A stretch of DNA of 64,000 nucleotides from an uncultured bacterium (lineage in GTDB: Bacteria > Desulfobacterota_D > UBA1144), in NCBI GenBank assembly GCA_913050245.1, contig CAJWZJ010000004.1:1-64000 (forward strand). The letters run 5' to 3'. The translations under genes were made by a program, and so were the position numbers. Below, in pieces: positions 52,322-64,000 of the stretch. A model generated the notes under the pieces. It saw nothing but the letters and a program-made list of their open reading frames with translations, ran no database searches and was not told where the DNA came from. Positions within the stretch are counted from its first letter, which is position 1. Every line of letters begins with the position of its first letter.

Positions 52322-54927
52322 AAAATTTAATTATGGAAAACGTTAGAGAATTTTATTTAAAGAATGGCCTAAAAGTCTTGATAAAGGATGTACCTTCATC
52401 TACTGTATCATCAGTTTTTGTATGGATTAAAACCGGGAGTGCATATGAATCGGACTCAGAGCGAGGACTTGCACACGTTCATGAACACATGATTTTTAAA
52501 GGAACTACGAACCTTGGTGTTGGTGAAATTTCAAAGAAAATTGAATTTTACGGTGGTGATGTAAATGCTTTCACATCTTTTGATGAAACAGCTTACTATG
52601 CAACAGTTTCTAATAAATTTGTTCCAGAGATATTAGATATATTTTCTCAATGTATGTATGATGCAACTTTTGACAGTAATGAATTATCAAAAGAACTTGA
52701 AGTCATTCTTGAAGAAATTAAACGTGGAAATGATTCTCCATCCAATAGACTATGGGACATGGTTTTTGAATCAGTTTTTAAAGGTAATGATTATAGCTTG
52801 CCAATTATTGGCACTCCCGGGTCTGTTTCAAGTTTTAAACAAGAAAATGTAAAAGATTTTTACAATAAATGGTATGTAGCAAAAAATATGTCTCTTATAG
52901 TAGTGGGATCCATTAGCGATATTGATATTGATAGAAATATTGAGAAATATTTTTCTAAATTGAAAGAAGGTAACACACCAAAATTAAACAAAAATTTTGA
53001 AATAAATGAAGATATTAATCCTTCAATTAATTTTGCGGAAATGGATGTTAATGAAACCTATTTTAATATATCTTTTAAATCACCTGATGCCTCAGATATA
53101 AATTATGCATCATACGATCTCTTTTCGGGAATACTTGGTTCCGGTGAAAGCTCTATTTTACACAGAAATATAAAAGAGGATTTAGGTCTTGTTACATCTA
53201 TAAGTGCAGGAAATTATACATTAAGACATGGTGGACTTTTTTATATCCAAGGAACCTCTACTCATTCTGATATATACGAGGTTATATATAAAATAATTGA
53301 TTTATTAGTTGATTCCTTAAATGGTAATTTTGATAACAATCAATTACAAAGAATAAAAACTGATATTTTAGTTAACGATATTTATAGCCAAGAAACTGTT
53401 CAAAGTCAGGCAAGAACTCTCGGTTCGTTATATTCAAATAATCAGAATATTGATTTTCTTGAAAAATATAAAGAACAAATAAAGATTTTAAGCAAGACAC
53501 AAATATTATCAAAAATTAGAGAAAACTTAAAAGCCCGAAATATAAAAATAAACATATTGTCTCCTGTTTCAACTGATTTAAAGAAAAAAAACGATTTTGA
53601 GTCTATTTTGAATGATAAAATAAATTTTGCCGCACTTAAAGATTCACCTCAAGAAAAATTTAAAACAGTAAATTATGCAATAAATAAAATCGATAATCAT
53701 CAAATCCAGGAAATAAATCTTGGCCAAAATCTAAGGTTATTGGCTATGCAAAACAATAAGACACCGTTGATTTCCCTCCGCTCACTATCACTTGGAGGGT
53801 CAAGTTTTGAGAATATTGAAACAAATGGTGCCTTTGGCTTACTAAGTGAGATGCTTCTTAGAGGATCGAACAAATTTTCAAAGGATGAGATTTCTATGAA
53901 GACGGAAATATTAGGCGCTGAACTCTCTGGATTTTCAGGTAGAAATTCGTTTGGTTTAAAGATGATTTGCCCTTCGGATCATTTGGATAGCTTGATACCT
54001 ATATTTAGTGATGTTTTGTTGAATCCGTCCTACATCAATGATGAATTTAAAATAGCTAGATTAGATACAATTTCTTATTTAAACAAACTTTCTAAAAATT
54101 CTGCTTCAGTAGCTAGTGATAAATTTCATGAATTATTATTTAAAAATCATCCTTATGCTCTTAATCAATTTGGGAATCTTGAATCTATTAATAGTATTAA
54201 TATTGATCATCTAAAAGATATACATAAGAGATTCATAACTAAAAATAATTTAATTTTATGTGCTGTAGGGAATTTCTCTATGTCAAAACTTATCGATAAT
54301 ATTGATAAGTCGTTTTATATTCAAAATGAAGATTTTGTAGTTGATCCACTAAAAAGTTTAGATAAGATTGGAAGTGATATTTCTGAGAATATAAAATTAG
54401 GTGATAAAGAGCAAACTCACATTATGGTTGGTACATATGCTCCAGATTTAAAATCTGTGGATAGGTTTGCATTTAATATAATTAATTCTGTTTTGTCTGG
54501 TATGGGCGGTCGCTTATTTGTTGATTTGAGAGACAAAAAAAGCTTAGCTTACACTGTTACATCATTCTTTACACCAGCTGTTCATTATGGATATTTTGGA
54601 GTCTACATAGGATGTTCGCCATCGAAAAAAAATGAAAGCTTAGAAGCGATTAATGACCAAATCTCAAGTTTAATAAAATATGGTGTTACGGATGAAGAAC
54701 TTGAAAGAGCAAAAAATTCCTTAATTGGAAAGAATGATATTTCTCTTCAAAGAAATGCCTCGATTAACTCTAGAATATCTTTACCATATTTGTATGGATT
54801 AGATCCTCATGAGCCTTTTTCATTTGCTAATAATATTATGAACATCAAAAAAGATGATGTTCATTCAGTAATTGATAAATATTTGAAAGATGCAAATTTT
54901 GTGTCGGTTTCAGTTGACCCAAATTGA
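52318..54927 (+). CDS. M16 family metallopeptidase with two M16 halves (pitrilysin/processing-peptidase type)
   Basis: HVHEHMIFKGT (HxxEH), LEVILEEIKRG; second half GMGGRLFVDLRDKKSLAYTV. Confidence 0.93.
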   Translation: MKNLIMENVREFYLKNGLKVLIKDVPSSTVSSVFVWIKTGSAYESDSERGLAHVHEHMIFKGTTNLGVGEISKKIEFYGGDVNAFTSFDETAYYATVSNKFVPEILDIFSQCMYDATFDSNELSKELEVILEEIKRGNDSPSNRLWDMVFESVFKGNDYSLPIIGTPGSVSSFKQENVKDFYNKWYVAKNMSLIVVGSISDIDIDRNIEKYFSKLKEGNTPKLNKNFEINEDINPSINFAEMDVNETYFNISFKSPDASDINYASYDLFSGILGSGESSILHRNIKEDLGLVTSISAGNYTLRHGGLFYIQGTSTHSDIYEVIYKIIDLLVDSLNGNFDNNQLQRIKTDILVNDIYSQETVQSQARTLGSLYSNNQNIDFLEKYKEQIKILSKTQILSKIRENLKARNIKINILSPVSTDLKKKNDFESILNDKINFAALKDSPQEKFKTVNYAINKIDNHQIQEINLGQNLRLLAMQNNKTPLISLRSLSLGGSSFENIETNGAFGLLSEMLLRGSNKFSKDEISMKTEILGAELSGFSGRNSFGLKMICPSDHLDSLIPIFSDVLLNPSYINDEFKIARLDTISYLNKLSKNSASVASDKFHELLFKNHPYALNQFGNLESINSINIDHLKDIHKRFITKNNLILCAVGNFSMSKLIDNIDKSFYIQNEDFVVDPLKSLDKIGSDISENIKLGDKEQTHIMVGTYAPDLKSVDRFAFNIINSVLSGMGGRLFVDLRDKKSLAYTVTSFFTPAVHYGYFGVYIGCSPSKKNESLEAINDQISSLIKYGVTDEELERAKNSLIGKNDISLQRNASINSRISLPYLYGLDPHEPFSFANNIMNIKKDDVHSVIDKYLKDANFVSVSVDPN

Positions 54928-54978
54928 TTTTAATTTCTATAATCAGTATATTAATACATTCATTTTTATTAATGATAA

Positions 54979-55060
54979 GGGAGCGTGGCGGAATTGGTAG
55001 ACGCACTAGATTTAGGATCTAGCGCCTTCGGGTGTGGGGGTTCGAGTCCCCCCGCTCCCA
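54979..55060 (+). tRNA. tRNA-Leu(TAG)
   Basis: GGGAGCG/CGCTCCC acceptor, anticodon loop TTTAGGA, GGTTCGAGTCC. Confidence 0.96.
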
Positions 55061-55075
55061 TTTTGGAGATTTTTT

Positions 55076-56389
55076 ATGAGTTTTGAAATTATTGAAATTA
55101 GTAGTACAGAAAAACAGGCAAAATTTAGCGTTTCTAAAGACGAGGTATCCGAAGGTTATATGTCTGTAGCCAAACTATTCCAAAAAGATGCTGATGAAAA
55201 AGGTTTTAGAAAAGGTAAGGTTCCTTTAAATATTATTGAATCTAAATATTCTAAAGAAATTCTTGAGGAATTAAAAAGTAGACTTATCAATTTATATGTA
55301 AGAAAATTATCTGCTGAAGAAAAGCTTAATATTGTAAGAACTTCTAACCTTAAAGAAGATGAAATTAAAAGAGACTCAAATTTTAATTTTGAAATCAACT
55401 TTGAAATTATCCCAGAGTTTAAATTAAAAGAATATAAAAATATTAAGATTAATAAAGAAGTTTATAGTTTAAAAAATAAAGATATTGATGAAGCTAAATC
55501 TAATGTTTTAAACAATTTTGCATCAACCGAAGAGGTTGCGAGAAGGAAAAAACCTAAAAAAGGTGATTTTGTAGATATTAATTTCTCCGGATACATTGAC
55601 GATAAAGAGATTGATAAATTGAAAAGACAGAATGCTGTAGTTGAAATTGGAAATGGATCACTTATTCCAGATATCGAAAAAGAAATTATAGGAACTGAAA
55701 AAAATTCAGAGGTTCAATTCGATGTAACTTATCCGAAAGATTTCCCAATTGAAGAGGCAGCATCAAAAAAAGTAAGATGCTTATTAAAAGTAAATAAAAT
55801 ATTAAAAAAAGTAATTCCAGAAGTTAATGAAGAATTCTTAGAAAAGATTGGGTTTAAAACTGAGGATGATTTTAATAAACGTATATCTGATGACCTTACT
55901 GCATCATTAGAACAAAAATCTCAGTCTACTTTAAGGAAAAATCTTTTTGATAAACTTATAGATGATAATGAATTTGATTTTCCTCAATCTTTTGTCATCG
56001 ATGAAAAATCTAGGTTAGAACAAGATTATAAAAATAAGATGATGCAGCAAGGCGTAAAGGTCGATAATCTGGATGAAAAGTCAATTAAGGTTATTGATGA
56101 TTCTGCTTTTAGGAATGTAAAAATTGCTCTAATTTTCGCAGAAATATCTAAATTGGAGAATATTAAAGTCGAGGACAAAGAAGTTGGTGATTATTTAGCA
56201 GCATTTGCCGCCTCACAAAATGCTCCAATAGATAAAGTTCTTAAATATTATAAAGATAATAATTTGATGGATGATGTAAGAGTTAAATTGACCGATGAAA
56301 AGGTTATACAATTTCTTATTTCTAATGCTCAAGTTAAAGAAATAAAAGCAAAAAATGATAATAAAGAAGGCAAGAAAAAGAAAAGTTAA
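55076..56389 (+). CDS. tig: Trigger factor
   Basis: FRKGKVPLNIIESKYSKEIL, KKGDFVDINFSGYIDD; start set at 55076 because the ORF-track start lies inside tRNA-Leu. Confidence 0.95.
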   Translation: MSFEIIEISSTEKQAKFSVSKDEVSEGYMSVAKLFQKDADEKGFRKGKVPLNIIESKYSKEILEELKSRLINLYVRKLSAEEKLNIVRTSNLKEDEIKRDSNFNFEINFEIIPEFKLKEYKNIKINKEVYSLKNKDIDEAKSNVLNNFASTEEVARRKKPKKGDFVDINFSGYIDDKEIDKLKRQNAVVEIGNGSLIPDIEKEIIGTEKNSEVQFDVTYPKDFPIEEAASKKVRCLLKVNKILKKVIPEVNEEFLEKIGFKTEDDFNKRISDDLTASLEQKSQSTLRKNLFDKLIDDNEFDFPQSFVIDEKSRLEQDYKNKMMQQGVKVDNLDEKSIKVIDDSAFRNVKIALIFAEISKLENIKVEDKEVGDYLAAFAASQNAPIDKVLKYYKDNNLMDDVRVKLTDEKVIQFLISNAQVKEIKAKNDNKEGKKKKS

Positions 56390-56437
56390 TAAAATCACTT
56401 AATTGACTATAGTTTTTACTTAATTAAAATCAACTTT

Positions 56438-57046
56438 ATGACAGATTCTTATTTTGTACCCATGGTAGTTGAGCAAAGCTCTCGAGGTGAAAGGGCTTTT
56501 GATATATATTCAAGACTTTTAAATGAGAGAATAATCTTTATTGGTGGCCCCATTGACGATAACCTAGCAAATATTGTTGTAGCACAAATACTATTTCTAG
56601 AGTCCGTAGACAGAGATAAAGATATCAGTATTTACATAAATTCTCCTGGTGGAAGTGTCACAGCGGGACTTGCTATTTATGATGCTATGCAGTATGTATC
56701 AAGTAATGTTTCGACTATGTGTTTTGGATTAGCAGCCAGCATGGCTGCTGTCATTCTTGCTAGTGGATATGAGGGTAAGAGATACTCATTGCCCAACTCG
56801 ACAATCATGCTTCATTCAGTTGGCACACAATTAGGCGGCCAATTTCATGATTTAGAAAAAGAAATGGAAGAAACTAAAAGAAAGCAGTTAATTATATCTC
56901 AGATTTTATCAAAACATCTCAAGAAAGACATAGATGCAATAAGTGCGGATATACAAAGAAACTTTTATCAAACTGCTAAAGAGGCTCTAGACTATGGCTT
57001 AATTGATTCTATAATTAGCAAAAAGGAGGATAGAAATGGCAAATGA
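56438..57046 (+). CDS. clpP: ATP-dependent Clp protease proteolytic subunit
   Basis: [55 protein letters not shown]. Confidence 0.98.
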   Translation: MTDSYFVPMVVEQSSRGERAFDIYSRLLNERIIFIGGPIDDNLANIVVAQILFLESVDRDKDISIYINSPGGSVTAGLAIYDAMQYVSSNVSTMCFGLAASMAAVILASGYEGKRYSLPNSTIMLHSVGTQLGGQFHDLEKEMEETKRKQLIISQILSKHLKKDIDAISADIQRNFYQTAKEALDYGLIDSIISKKEDRNGK

Positions 57047-58304
57047 TTCAAAAGATAATTTGCATTGTTCGTTTTGCGGTAAAAGTCAAAAAGAGGTAAA
57101 AAAACTCATTGCAGGACCTACAGTATATATATGTAATGAATGCGTAGATCTATGTAATGAAATAATTGATGACGAAGATGTTAAAGAAATCGAATCCGAG
57201 CTACAAGATGAGATTCCTAAGCCTCATGAAATTCAAAGTCACTTAAACTCTTATGTTATTGGTCAAAATGATGCAAAAAAATATTTATCTGTAGCTGTTT
57301 ATAATCATTACAAAAGAATTGCTTTTAATTCTATTCCAAAAAAGAAAAATGATCCGCACTCGGAAATTGAGATTCAAAAAAGTAATATCATGATGATTGG
57401 CCCTACAGGCTCAGGAAAAACACTTTTAGCGCAAAGTTTAGCAAAGTTTCTAAATGTTCCTTTTACAATTGTTGATGCTACTTGTTATACTGAGGCAGGA
57501 TACGTTGGTGAAGATGTCGAAAATATGTTAGTTAGCCTACTGCAAGCTTCAGATTTTGATGTACAACAAGCAGAAAAAGGCATAATTTATTTAGATGAGG
57601 TTGACAAGTTAGCACGTAAGAGTGGTGATAGTCCATCAATTACAAGAGATGTCTCTGGCGAAGGGGTTCAGCAGGCTCTTCTAAAAATTATTGAAGGCTC
57701 AATAGTTAACGTTCCTCCGAAAGGTGGAAGAAAACATCCTCAGCAAGATTTTATTCCAATTGATACAACAAACATATTATTTATTTTAGGTGGTTCTTTT
57801 AGTGGGCTCGATAAGATAATAGGAGAGAGGATAGGAAAAAATTCTATCGGATTTTCTAATCTTAATGAGACTAAAGACATGGATAGTGCTTCAGACCTTG
57901 TTCGTTCAGAAGACTTAGTTAACTTTGGTTTTATTCCTGAATTCATTGGTAGAATTCCTGTCGTAACCTCATTAAATGAATTAGACCATGATTCATTGAT
58001 AAAAATTCTTACTGAGCCAAAAAATGCTTTAGTTAAGCAATATCAAAAATTAGTAAATTTAAATGATAATGTTCAGCTTGAATTTACAGATGATGCATTA
58101 AAAGCAGTTGCCACTGAAGCTCTCAAAAGAGGGACTGGGGCGAGGGGCTTAAGATCTATTATTGAAAATTCTATCTTAGATATCATATATGATATTCCTT
58201 CTCAGCCAGGTTTAAGTAAGTGTATAGTGACTGATGAGGTAATTACCTCTAAAAAGAAACCCATATTATCATTTGAAAATAGCAAAAAAACTGGCAGTAA
58301 CTAG
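57036..58304 (+). CDS. clpX: ATP-dependent Clp protease ATP-binding subunit ClpX
   Basis: [62 protein letters not shown]. Confidence 0.99.
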   Translation: MANDSKDNLHCSFCGKSQKEVKKLIAGPTVYICNECVDLCNEIIDDEDVKEIESELQDEIPKPHEIQSHLNSYVIGQNDAKKYLSVAVYNHYKRIAFNSIPKKKNDPHSEIEIQKSNIMMIGPTGSGKTLLAQSLAKFLNVPFTIVDATCYTEAGYVGEDVENMLVSLLQASDFDVQQAEKGIIYLDEVDKLARKSGDSPSITRDVSGEGVQQALLKIIEGSIVNVPPKGGRKHPQQDFIPIDTTNILFILGGSFSGLDKIIGERIGKNSIGFSNLNETKDMDSASDLVRSEDLVNFGFIPEFIGRIPVVTSLNELDHDSLIKILTEPKNALVKQYQKLVNLNDNVQLEFTDDALKAVATEALKRGTGARGLRSIIENSILDIIYDIPSQPGLSKCIVTDEVITSKKKPILSFENSKKTGSN

Positions 58305-58420
58305 TAAAAAAAGCACTTTTTGAACATTTTTCGACTAATTTTATCAATATTTCTTGCATAAACCTAATAAATGGTTACCTTCAATATATAGAGTAATTTT
58401 TAACACTCTGGAGGTATTTT

Positions 58421-60820
58421 ATGAGTAACCCTGTCTATACTATCCCTTTATTACCACTTAGAGACGTAGTAATTTTTCCCCATATGGTCGCACCATTATT
58501 TGTTGGAAGAGAAAAATCTATAAGAGCCCTTGAAGAGGCAATGAAAAATGATAAAAAAATTCTTCTATCGGCACAAAAAGATGCAAAAACTAATGATCCA
58601 GGCCCTGAGGACATTTATTCAATAGGAACAATAGGCACTATAGTCCAAATGCTCAGGCTACCAGATGGCACTGTAAAAGTTTTAGTGGAAGGTAAGAATA
58701 GAGCTACTTTGAAAAGTTTTAATGACGAAAATAAATTTTTCTCTGTTGAAGTTGAAGATCTCGAAGAGAAAGTTGAATCTGATTCCGAAACTAATGCAAT
58801 AATGAGAACATTAATAGAAGCTTTTGAGGACTACATAAAATTAAATAAAAGAGTACCAAGTGAAACTCTTGCAACAATTTCTGCAATTGATGATCCAAGT
58901 AAATTATCAGATACAATTGCTTCTCATTTAACTTTTAAATTATCAGATAAGCAAGAAATATTAGAGAATCTTAATTCCTCAAATAGACTAGAGGCCATAT
59001 ATGAGAAAATTCAATCTGAATTAGAGATTCTTCAAGTAGAGAAGAAAATTAGGAACAGAGTAAAAAAACAGATGGAAAAAGCTCAAAAAGAGTATTATTT
59101 AACAGAGCAAATGAAAGCTATTCAAAAAGAGTTGGGAGATAAAGATGATTTCAAAAGCGAAATTTTGGAATTTGAAGATCAACTAAAGAAAAAAGATATA
59201 CCTGAAGATATCAAGACCAGAATTGAAAAAGAAATCAAGAAACTCAAAGGAATGTCTTCAATGTCTGCTGAGGCAACTGTAGTCAGAAATTATATTGATT
59301 GGTTAGTTAACTTACCATGGAATTCTGATTTAACAGAAGACGAAATATCAATTGATAATGCGCAAAAGGTCTTAGATAACGATCATTTTGGACTAGAAAA
59401 ACCCAAAGAAAGGATTACAGAGTATCTTGCTGTCAGGGCTTTAACTACAAAGCAGAGAGGACCTATATTGTGTTTGGTTGGCCCTCCAGGAGTAGGAAAA
59501 ACTTCTTTAGCTAAATCTGTTGCTAATGCTATGGGAAGGAAATTTGTTAGAATTTCATTAGGTGGTGTAAGAGATGAAGCTGAAATTAGAGGTCATAGGA
59601 GAACATATATCGGTGCATTACCTGGCAAAATAATACAAGGAATGAAGAAAGCAGGAACTAAAAATCCAGTTTTTCTTCTTGATGAGATAGATAAGATTGG
59701 AGCTGATTTTAGAGGAGATCCTGCATCTGCATTATTAGAAGCTCTCGACCCTGAACAGAATTCAACTTTCAATGATCATTACTTAGAAGTTGATTATGAC
59801 TTATCTCAAGTGCTATTTATAACTACAGCAAACGTTCTTCATACTATTCCTTGGGCACTTCAAGATAGAATGGAAATAATTAAGTTATCAGGTTATACAG
59901 AGCTTGAAAAAAAGAAAATTGCAGAAAAGTATTTAATTCCTAAACAATTAGAAAATAACGGACTTTCAGAGAATAATGCACCCATAACTGAAAAGGCTTT
60001 GGACTTTCTAATCCAAAGATATACAAGGGAAGCTGGAGTAAGAACTTTAGAAAGAGAAATCGGTAGTGTTTGCAGGAAAACTGCAAAGGAAGTTGTTAAG
60101 AATGGGAAAGACTTCTCTCTTAAAATAACTCCTAAAGTTGTTCAAAAGTATCTTGGAATTCCGAAATTCAAACATGGAGAGATTGAAGATAAAAATCAAA
60201 TTGGTATGTCTACTGGTTTAGCATGGACTGAAGTCGGGGGCGAACTACTAAACGTTGAAGTTTCTGTTGTTCCTGGAAAAGGTGCTTTTACTGTTACTGG
60301 TAAGCTCGGTGAGGTAATGCAAGAATCAACAAAAGCCGCTATGAGCTACGTTAGGTCTAGAGCAAAAAGGCTTGGGCTTGATAGAAACTTTTACCAAAAA
60401 ATTGATATTCATGTCCATGTCCCTGAAGGTGCACAGCCAAAAGATGGACCTTCTGCTGGAATAGCTATTTCCACTGCTATAATTTCAGCTTTAGTCCAAA
60501 AAGAAGTTAAAAAAGATGTTGCAATGACTGGTGAGATCACTCTTAGAGGACGAGTTTTACCAATCGGCGGTCTAAAAGAGAAAATTCTCGCTGCACATAG
60601 AGGTGGTGTCAAACTGGTTTTAATACCTGACGAAAATGAAAAAGATCTTGTTGATATTCCTAAAGAGGTAAAAAAAGATTTATCTATCATCAGTGTTAAG
60701 CACATGGATGAAGTTATTTCTCATGCTATGTTATCTAAAGAGCCAATATTGAAAGATCTTGTAGTCCCTGATATGCCAGTGGAGATGGATTCCAATGAAA
60801 AACCACTAAACTTATCTTGA
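58421..60820 (+). CDS. lon: ATP-dependent protease Lon
   Basis: [58 protein letters not shown]. Confidence 0.99.
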   Translation: MSNPVYTIPLLPLRDVVIFPHMVAPLFVGREKSIRALEEAMKNDKKILLSAQKDAKTNDPGPEDIYSIGTIGTIVQMLRLPDGTVKVLVEGKNRATLKSFNDENKFFSVEVEDLEEKVESDSETNAIMRTLIEAFEDYIKLNKRVPSETLATISAIDDPSKLSDTIASHLTFKLSDKQEILENLNSSNRLEAIYEKIQSELEILQVEKKIRNRVKKQMEKAQKEYYLTEQMKAIQKELGDKDDFKSEILEFEDQLKKKDIPEDIKTRIEKEIKKLKGMSSMSAEATVVRNYIDWLVNLPWNSDLTEDEISIDNAQKVLDNDHFGLEKPKERITEYLAVRALTTKQRGPILCLVGPPGVGKTSLAKSVANAMGRKFVRISLGGVRDEAEIRGHRRTYIGALPGKIIQGMKKAGTKNPVFLLDEIDKIGADFRGDPASALLEALDPEQNSTFNDHYLEVDYDLSQVLFITTANVLHTIPWALQDRMEIIKLSGYTELEKKKIAEKYLIPKQLENNGLSENNAPITEKALDFLIQRYTREAGVRTLEREIGSVCRKTAKEVVKNGKDFSLKITPKVVQKYLGIPKFKHGEIEDKNQIGMSTGLAWTEVGGELLNVEVSVVPGKGAFTVTGKLGEVMQESTKAAMSYVRSRAKRLGLDRNFYQKIDIHVHVPEGAQPKDGPSAGIAISTAIISALVQKEVKKDVAMTGEITLRGRVLPIGGLKEKILAAHRGGVKLVLIPDENEKDLVDIPKEVKKDLSIISVKHMDEVISHAMLSKEPILKDLVVPDMPVEMDSNEKPLNLS

Positions 60821-60856
60821 CTTTTAACTCTCCCGATATAGTATAGAAATCTTATT

Positions 60857-60928
60857 GGGCGCTTAGCTCAGCGGGAGAGCGCTTCCCTTACAAGGAAGAT
60901 GTCACAGGTTCAAATCCTGTAGCGCCCA
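60857..60928 (+). tRNA. tRNA-Val(TAC)
   Basis: GGGCGCT/AGCGCCC acceptor, anticodon loop CTTACAA, GGTTCAAATCC. Confidence 0.96.
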
Positions 60929-60937
60929 TTTAATAAT

Positions 60938-61011
60938 GGGGTCGTAGTTCAGCTGGTTAGAATGCCGGCCTGTCACGCCGGAGGTCGCGGGTTCGAATCC
61001 CGTCGGCCCCG
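60938..61011 (+). tRNA. tRNA-Asp(GTC)
   Basis: GGGGTCG/CGGCCCC acceptor, anticodon loop CTGTCAC, GGTTCGAATCC. Confidence 0.97.
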
Positions 61012-61028
61012 TTAAGGAAGTATATTAA

Positions 61029-62465
61029 TTGGAAAAATCTGACTTGAGAATTCCAGGAATAACTGAAGATTCATATAAAAAGCAAATATCAATACTAAAA
61101 AATGATAAGGTTTTGCATAAGTTATTTTTAGAAAAACCTTGTAGTCTTAATGATGGAATAATTCCTATAGACCACTTTGATGATTTTTTGACTGATTCTT
61201 CTTTTAAACTAGATGAAACATTTTGCTCTTTTATTCCTGCTTCAGGCTCAGCAACAAGAATGTTTGATATACATAGCCTTGAAAATCATTTTATTAGCAA
61301 TATAAAAAAATTACCTTTTTATAATGAAATTAAGATGGATTTTGAAGAGAAGAAAGATACTATAATTGAATTAATTAATCAAAAAGATTTTAAAAATTTT
61401 AATGAAATTTATTTATATGTTTTAAGAAAATATATAAAAAAACCTAAGGCAATTTTACCATTTCATATTATTGATAAATTTAATATTTCACCAATTGAAG
61501 AGATTATCTACCTTAATTCCACAATATCTAGAGATAGGAAGATGTATTTTACAATACAAAGTGGGCATATGGATGATATAAATAATTTTTTAGATAATTC
61601 TAAGTTCTTAGAATCAAAAAAAATTAATTTGAAAAGTAATATAGATTTTTCATTTCAAAGTTTACGAACAAATAGTATATGTCTTCTTGATAATGACGAA
61701 ATATTGAGAGATTCAAATGGAGATGTTTATTCGCATCCATCAGGACATGGAGCATTAATAGAAAATATTAATAATATAAAAGAAAAATATTTTTATATTC
61801 ATAATATTGATAATATATCTCCACATGGATTTCAGAGAAGAATTAATAATATAAAAAAAATGAGTAAAATTATTTCACTTATCAAGATAAATTTTAATAA
61901 AATTATACGTGGGTGTTTGGAGAATAATTTAATACTTATTAAATCTGATAATTTTTATAATAATTTTATCAAAGATTTTTTTCCGAATATTTACAAAGAA
62001 AAATTAACTGCTGATGATTTACAAACTCTAGCAATTACATTGAATAGGCCATTAAGAGTATGCGGATTTGTTAAAGATGAAAATTCTAAGGGAGGAAAGC
62101 CATTCTGGGTCAAAGATAAAAATAATGCTAGTTTACAAATAGTAGAAGAGTCTCAAGTTAATTTAGATGATCCTAGAGAACAAAAAATTTGGAATCAATC
62201 AGACTTTTTCAACCCTGTTGAGATGATTTGCTGTAACAGAGACTTTAATGATAAGAAATTTAATTTAATGAATTTTAGTGATGATAATTTGCAAATGATT
62301 GTAAAGAAGAAAATTTTTGGAAAAGATGTTAGATTTATTGAAAAACCTGGATTATGGAACGGATCCATGCATAACTGGAATTCTATTTTTGTAGAAATTA
62401 ATCCTGATTCATTTACTCCTGTAAAAAATATTTGTGATTTATTTTTAGATATTCATCAGCCATAA
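61029..62465 (+). CDS. DUF4301-like protein (TTG start)
   Basis: FIPASGSATRMF, SHPSGHGALIENI, RPLRVCGFVKDENSKGGKPFWVKD. Confidence 0.8.
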   Translation: MEKSDLRIPGITEDSYKKQISILKNDKVLHKLFLEKPCSLNDGIIPIDHFDDFLTDSSFKLDETFCSFIPASGSATRMFDIHSLENHFISNIKKLPFYNEIKMDFEEKKDTIIELINQKDFKNFNEIYLYVLRKYIKKPKAILPFHIIDKFNISPIEEIIYLNSTISRDRKMYFTIQSGHMDDINNFLDNSKFLESKKINLKSNIDFSFQSLRTNSICLLDNDEILRDSNGDVYSHPSGHGALIENINNIKEKYFYIHNIDNISPHGFQRRINNIKKMSKIISLIKINFNKIIRGCLENNLILIKSDNFYNNFIKDFFPNIYKEKLTADDLQTLAITLNRPLRVCGFVKDENSKGGKPFWVKDKNNASLQIVEESQVNLDDPREQKIWNQSDFFNPVEMICCNRDFNDKKFNLMNFSDDNLQMIVKKKIFGKDVRFIEKPGLWNGSMHNWNSIFVEINPDSFTPVKNICDLFLDIHQP

Positions 62466-62485
62466 TTTATAATTATTTTTTAATA

Positions 62486-62575
<90 letters not shown>

Positions 62576-62652
62576 AAATAATTGTTTTTAATATCATAAG
62601 TGTCAAAATATCTATATGATATAAATTCAATTATTAATTCTATGTTTTAGAT

Positions 62653-62727
62653 GCGCCTGTAGCTCAGTTGGATTAGAGTGCCAGATTACGGCTCTGGAGG
62701 TCGAGGGTTCGAGTCCTTCCGGGCGCG
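62653..62727 (+). tRNA. tRNA-Arg(ACG)
   Basis: GCGCCTG/CGGGCGC acceptor, anticodon loop TTACGGC, GGTTCGAGTCC. Confidence 0.95.
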
Positions 62728-62728
62728 T

Positions 62729-63391
62729 TCATTTGTTAATATTTTTTAAAATTAAATTTACATTTTTTATTGATTTTTTAATCCACTCTAATCTCAGTAA
62801 TTCTTTTTCGGTACTATTTAATGCGATCTTCTTTTTTGTTTCTCTAAGTCTAAACATCATATTGCTTAATATGATTGCACATGATACTGATATATTATAG
62901 CTTTCGGTAAAACCATACATTGGAATTGATATTATCTCATCGCAATTTTTTAATAATTCGTTGCTTAATCCTTTTTCTTCGTTACCAAATGCAACTATTA
63001 TTTTCTTATCAAACTTAATTTTTGATACCTCAGTTGTAGTGTTAGTGTTTTTAGGGACTGTTCCAATTACTTTGTATTCTTGTCTCTTAATATTAGATAA
63101 GTAGTCATTAACCTTTTGGTTCCTAGGCTTTGTCTTAACAGTCAACCACTTTTCGGCACCAAGTGAAACATTTTTGCCTGATTTTTTAATTTTATCTGAT
63201 TTTAAAGAATAAATATCCTGTATCCCTAAATTATCACATGTTCTCATAACAGCATTAATATTGTGAGATTGATATATATTTTCCAACATTACTGATATAA
63301 ATCTGGTTCTTTTGTTCAATACAGATTCAATAATCTTTTTCCTATTATTAGTTACTAACTCTTCTAATATATTCTCATATGATTTAGCCAT
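62729..63391 (-). CDS. trmH: SpoU/TrmH-family tRNA 2'-O-methyltransferase
   Basis: RTRFISVMLENIYQSHNINAVMRTCDNLG, VAFGNEEKGLS, SIPMYGFTESYNISVSCAI. Confidence 0.92.
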   Translation of the reverse strand: MAKSYENILEELVTNNRKKIIESVLNKRTRFISVMLENIYQSHNINAVMRTCDNLGIQDIYSLKSDKIKKSGKNVSLGAEKWLTVKTKPRNQKVNDYLSNIKRQEYKVIGTVPKNTNTTTEVSKIKFDKKIIVAFGNEEKGLSNELLKNCDEIISIPMYGFTESYNISVSCAIILSNMMFRLRETKKKIALNSTEKELLRLEWIKKSIKNVNLILKNINK

Positions 63392-63441
63392 TTTTTATTT
63401 TCCAATTATAAATCCTAGGATATCATATTAGATAATAAATC

Positions 63442-64000
63442 ATGATAAAAAAAGATATTTTAGTAACAGGTGACAGACCGACAGGTAAGTTACACTTAGG
63501 ACATTATGTAGGTACTTTAGAAAATAGAATAAAGTTGCAAAATGATTATGATTGTTTTTTTCTTATAGCAGACTTACATATGCTTACAACTCATAATGAA
63601 AAAGTTGGTGAGTTAAGAGGAAATATTGAATCATTAGTTATTGATTGGTTATCAATAGGTCTAGATCCAAAGAAATCTTGTTTTTATCTTCAATCTCTAG
63701 TTCCTGAAATTAATGAATTAACATTATTGCTATCAATGATTTGTTCAGTTCCAAGAGTACAAAGAATACCGACTCTTAAAGAAAAATTATCCCACATGGG
63801 TGATACTGATAATTACTCTTTAGGATTATTGTCATATCCGATATTAATGTCAGCGGATATTTTGATTTTCAATGCTAATAAGGTTCCTGTTGGCGAAGAC
63901 CAGCTTAGTCATGTTGAACTTGCCAGAGAATTATCAAGAAGATTTAATTCACTTTATGGAAATACAATAGTTGAGCCTGAACCGTTGATCAGTGAGTTCT
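63442..64000 (+). CDS. trpS: Tryptophanyl-tRNA synthetase (3' end off window)
   Basis: MIKKDILVTGDRPTGKLHLGHYVGTLENR..., QSLVPEINELTLLLSMICSVPRVQRIPTLKEK, PVGEDQLSHVELARELSRRFN. Confidence 0.95.
   Translation, partial: MIKKDILVTGDRPTGKLHLGHYVGTLENRIKLQNDYDCFFLIADLHMLTTHNEKVGELRGNIESLVIDWLSIGLDPKKSCFYLQSLVPEINELTLLLSMICSVPRVQRIPTLKEKLSHMGDTDNYSLGLLSYPILMSADILIFNANKVPVGEDQLSHVELARELSRRFNSLYGNTIVEPEPLISEF

Noticed and set aside
55034-55075. N-terminal extension of trigger factor (MGVRVPPLPFWRFF)
   Set aside because: It is translated from the 3' half of tRNA-Leu(TAG); the true start is 55076.

Overview
This is a gene-dense, AT-rich bacterial chromosomal window, apparently streamlined. Genes are packed tightly, with short or overlapping junctions. 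I see no rRNA, prophage, transposase, CRISPR array or obvious defence island. It encodes mostly housekeeping functions: rpsP-ffh, a type IA topoisomerase, lepA, purE, two tandem ammonium transporters, radA-murI, etfBA, tRNA-Ser/SRP RNA/dnaX-ebfC-recR, guaB-guaA, coaX, cimA-lysC-tsaE-nnr, cysS, a FabI-like reductase, cinA-recA-tsaB, ilvB-like/ilvH/ilvC-psd-pssA-M16 protease, tig-clpP-clpX-lon, trmH and trpS. There are seven tRNA genes. I assign no lineage with confidence. I did not find a clear new multi-gene system. The best second-look items are: (1) an ilv-operon acetolactate synthase large subunit that has lost the TPP-binding GDG motif and a C-terminal segment; (2) a 227-aa mini ANL (AMP-binding) protein; (3) an SRP RNA gene, missed by ORF calling, wedged between tRNA-Ser and dnaX; (4) a probable AUU start codon for guaB; (5) a long hairpin plus T-tract between radA and a divergent zinc-ribbon gene; (6) a possible SD-sequestering leader on the second amt gene; (7) a run of tiny uncharacterised genes at about 33.2-34.8 kb. 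All calls come from reading the sequence and supplied translations; no database search was run.
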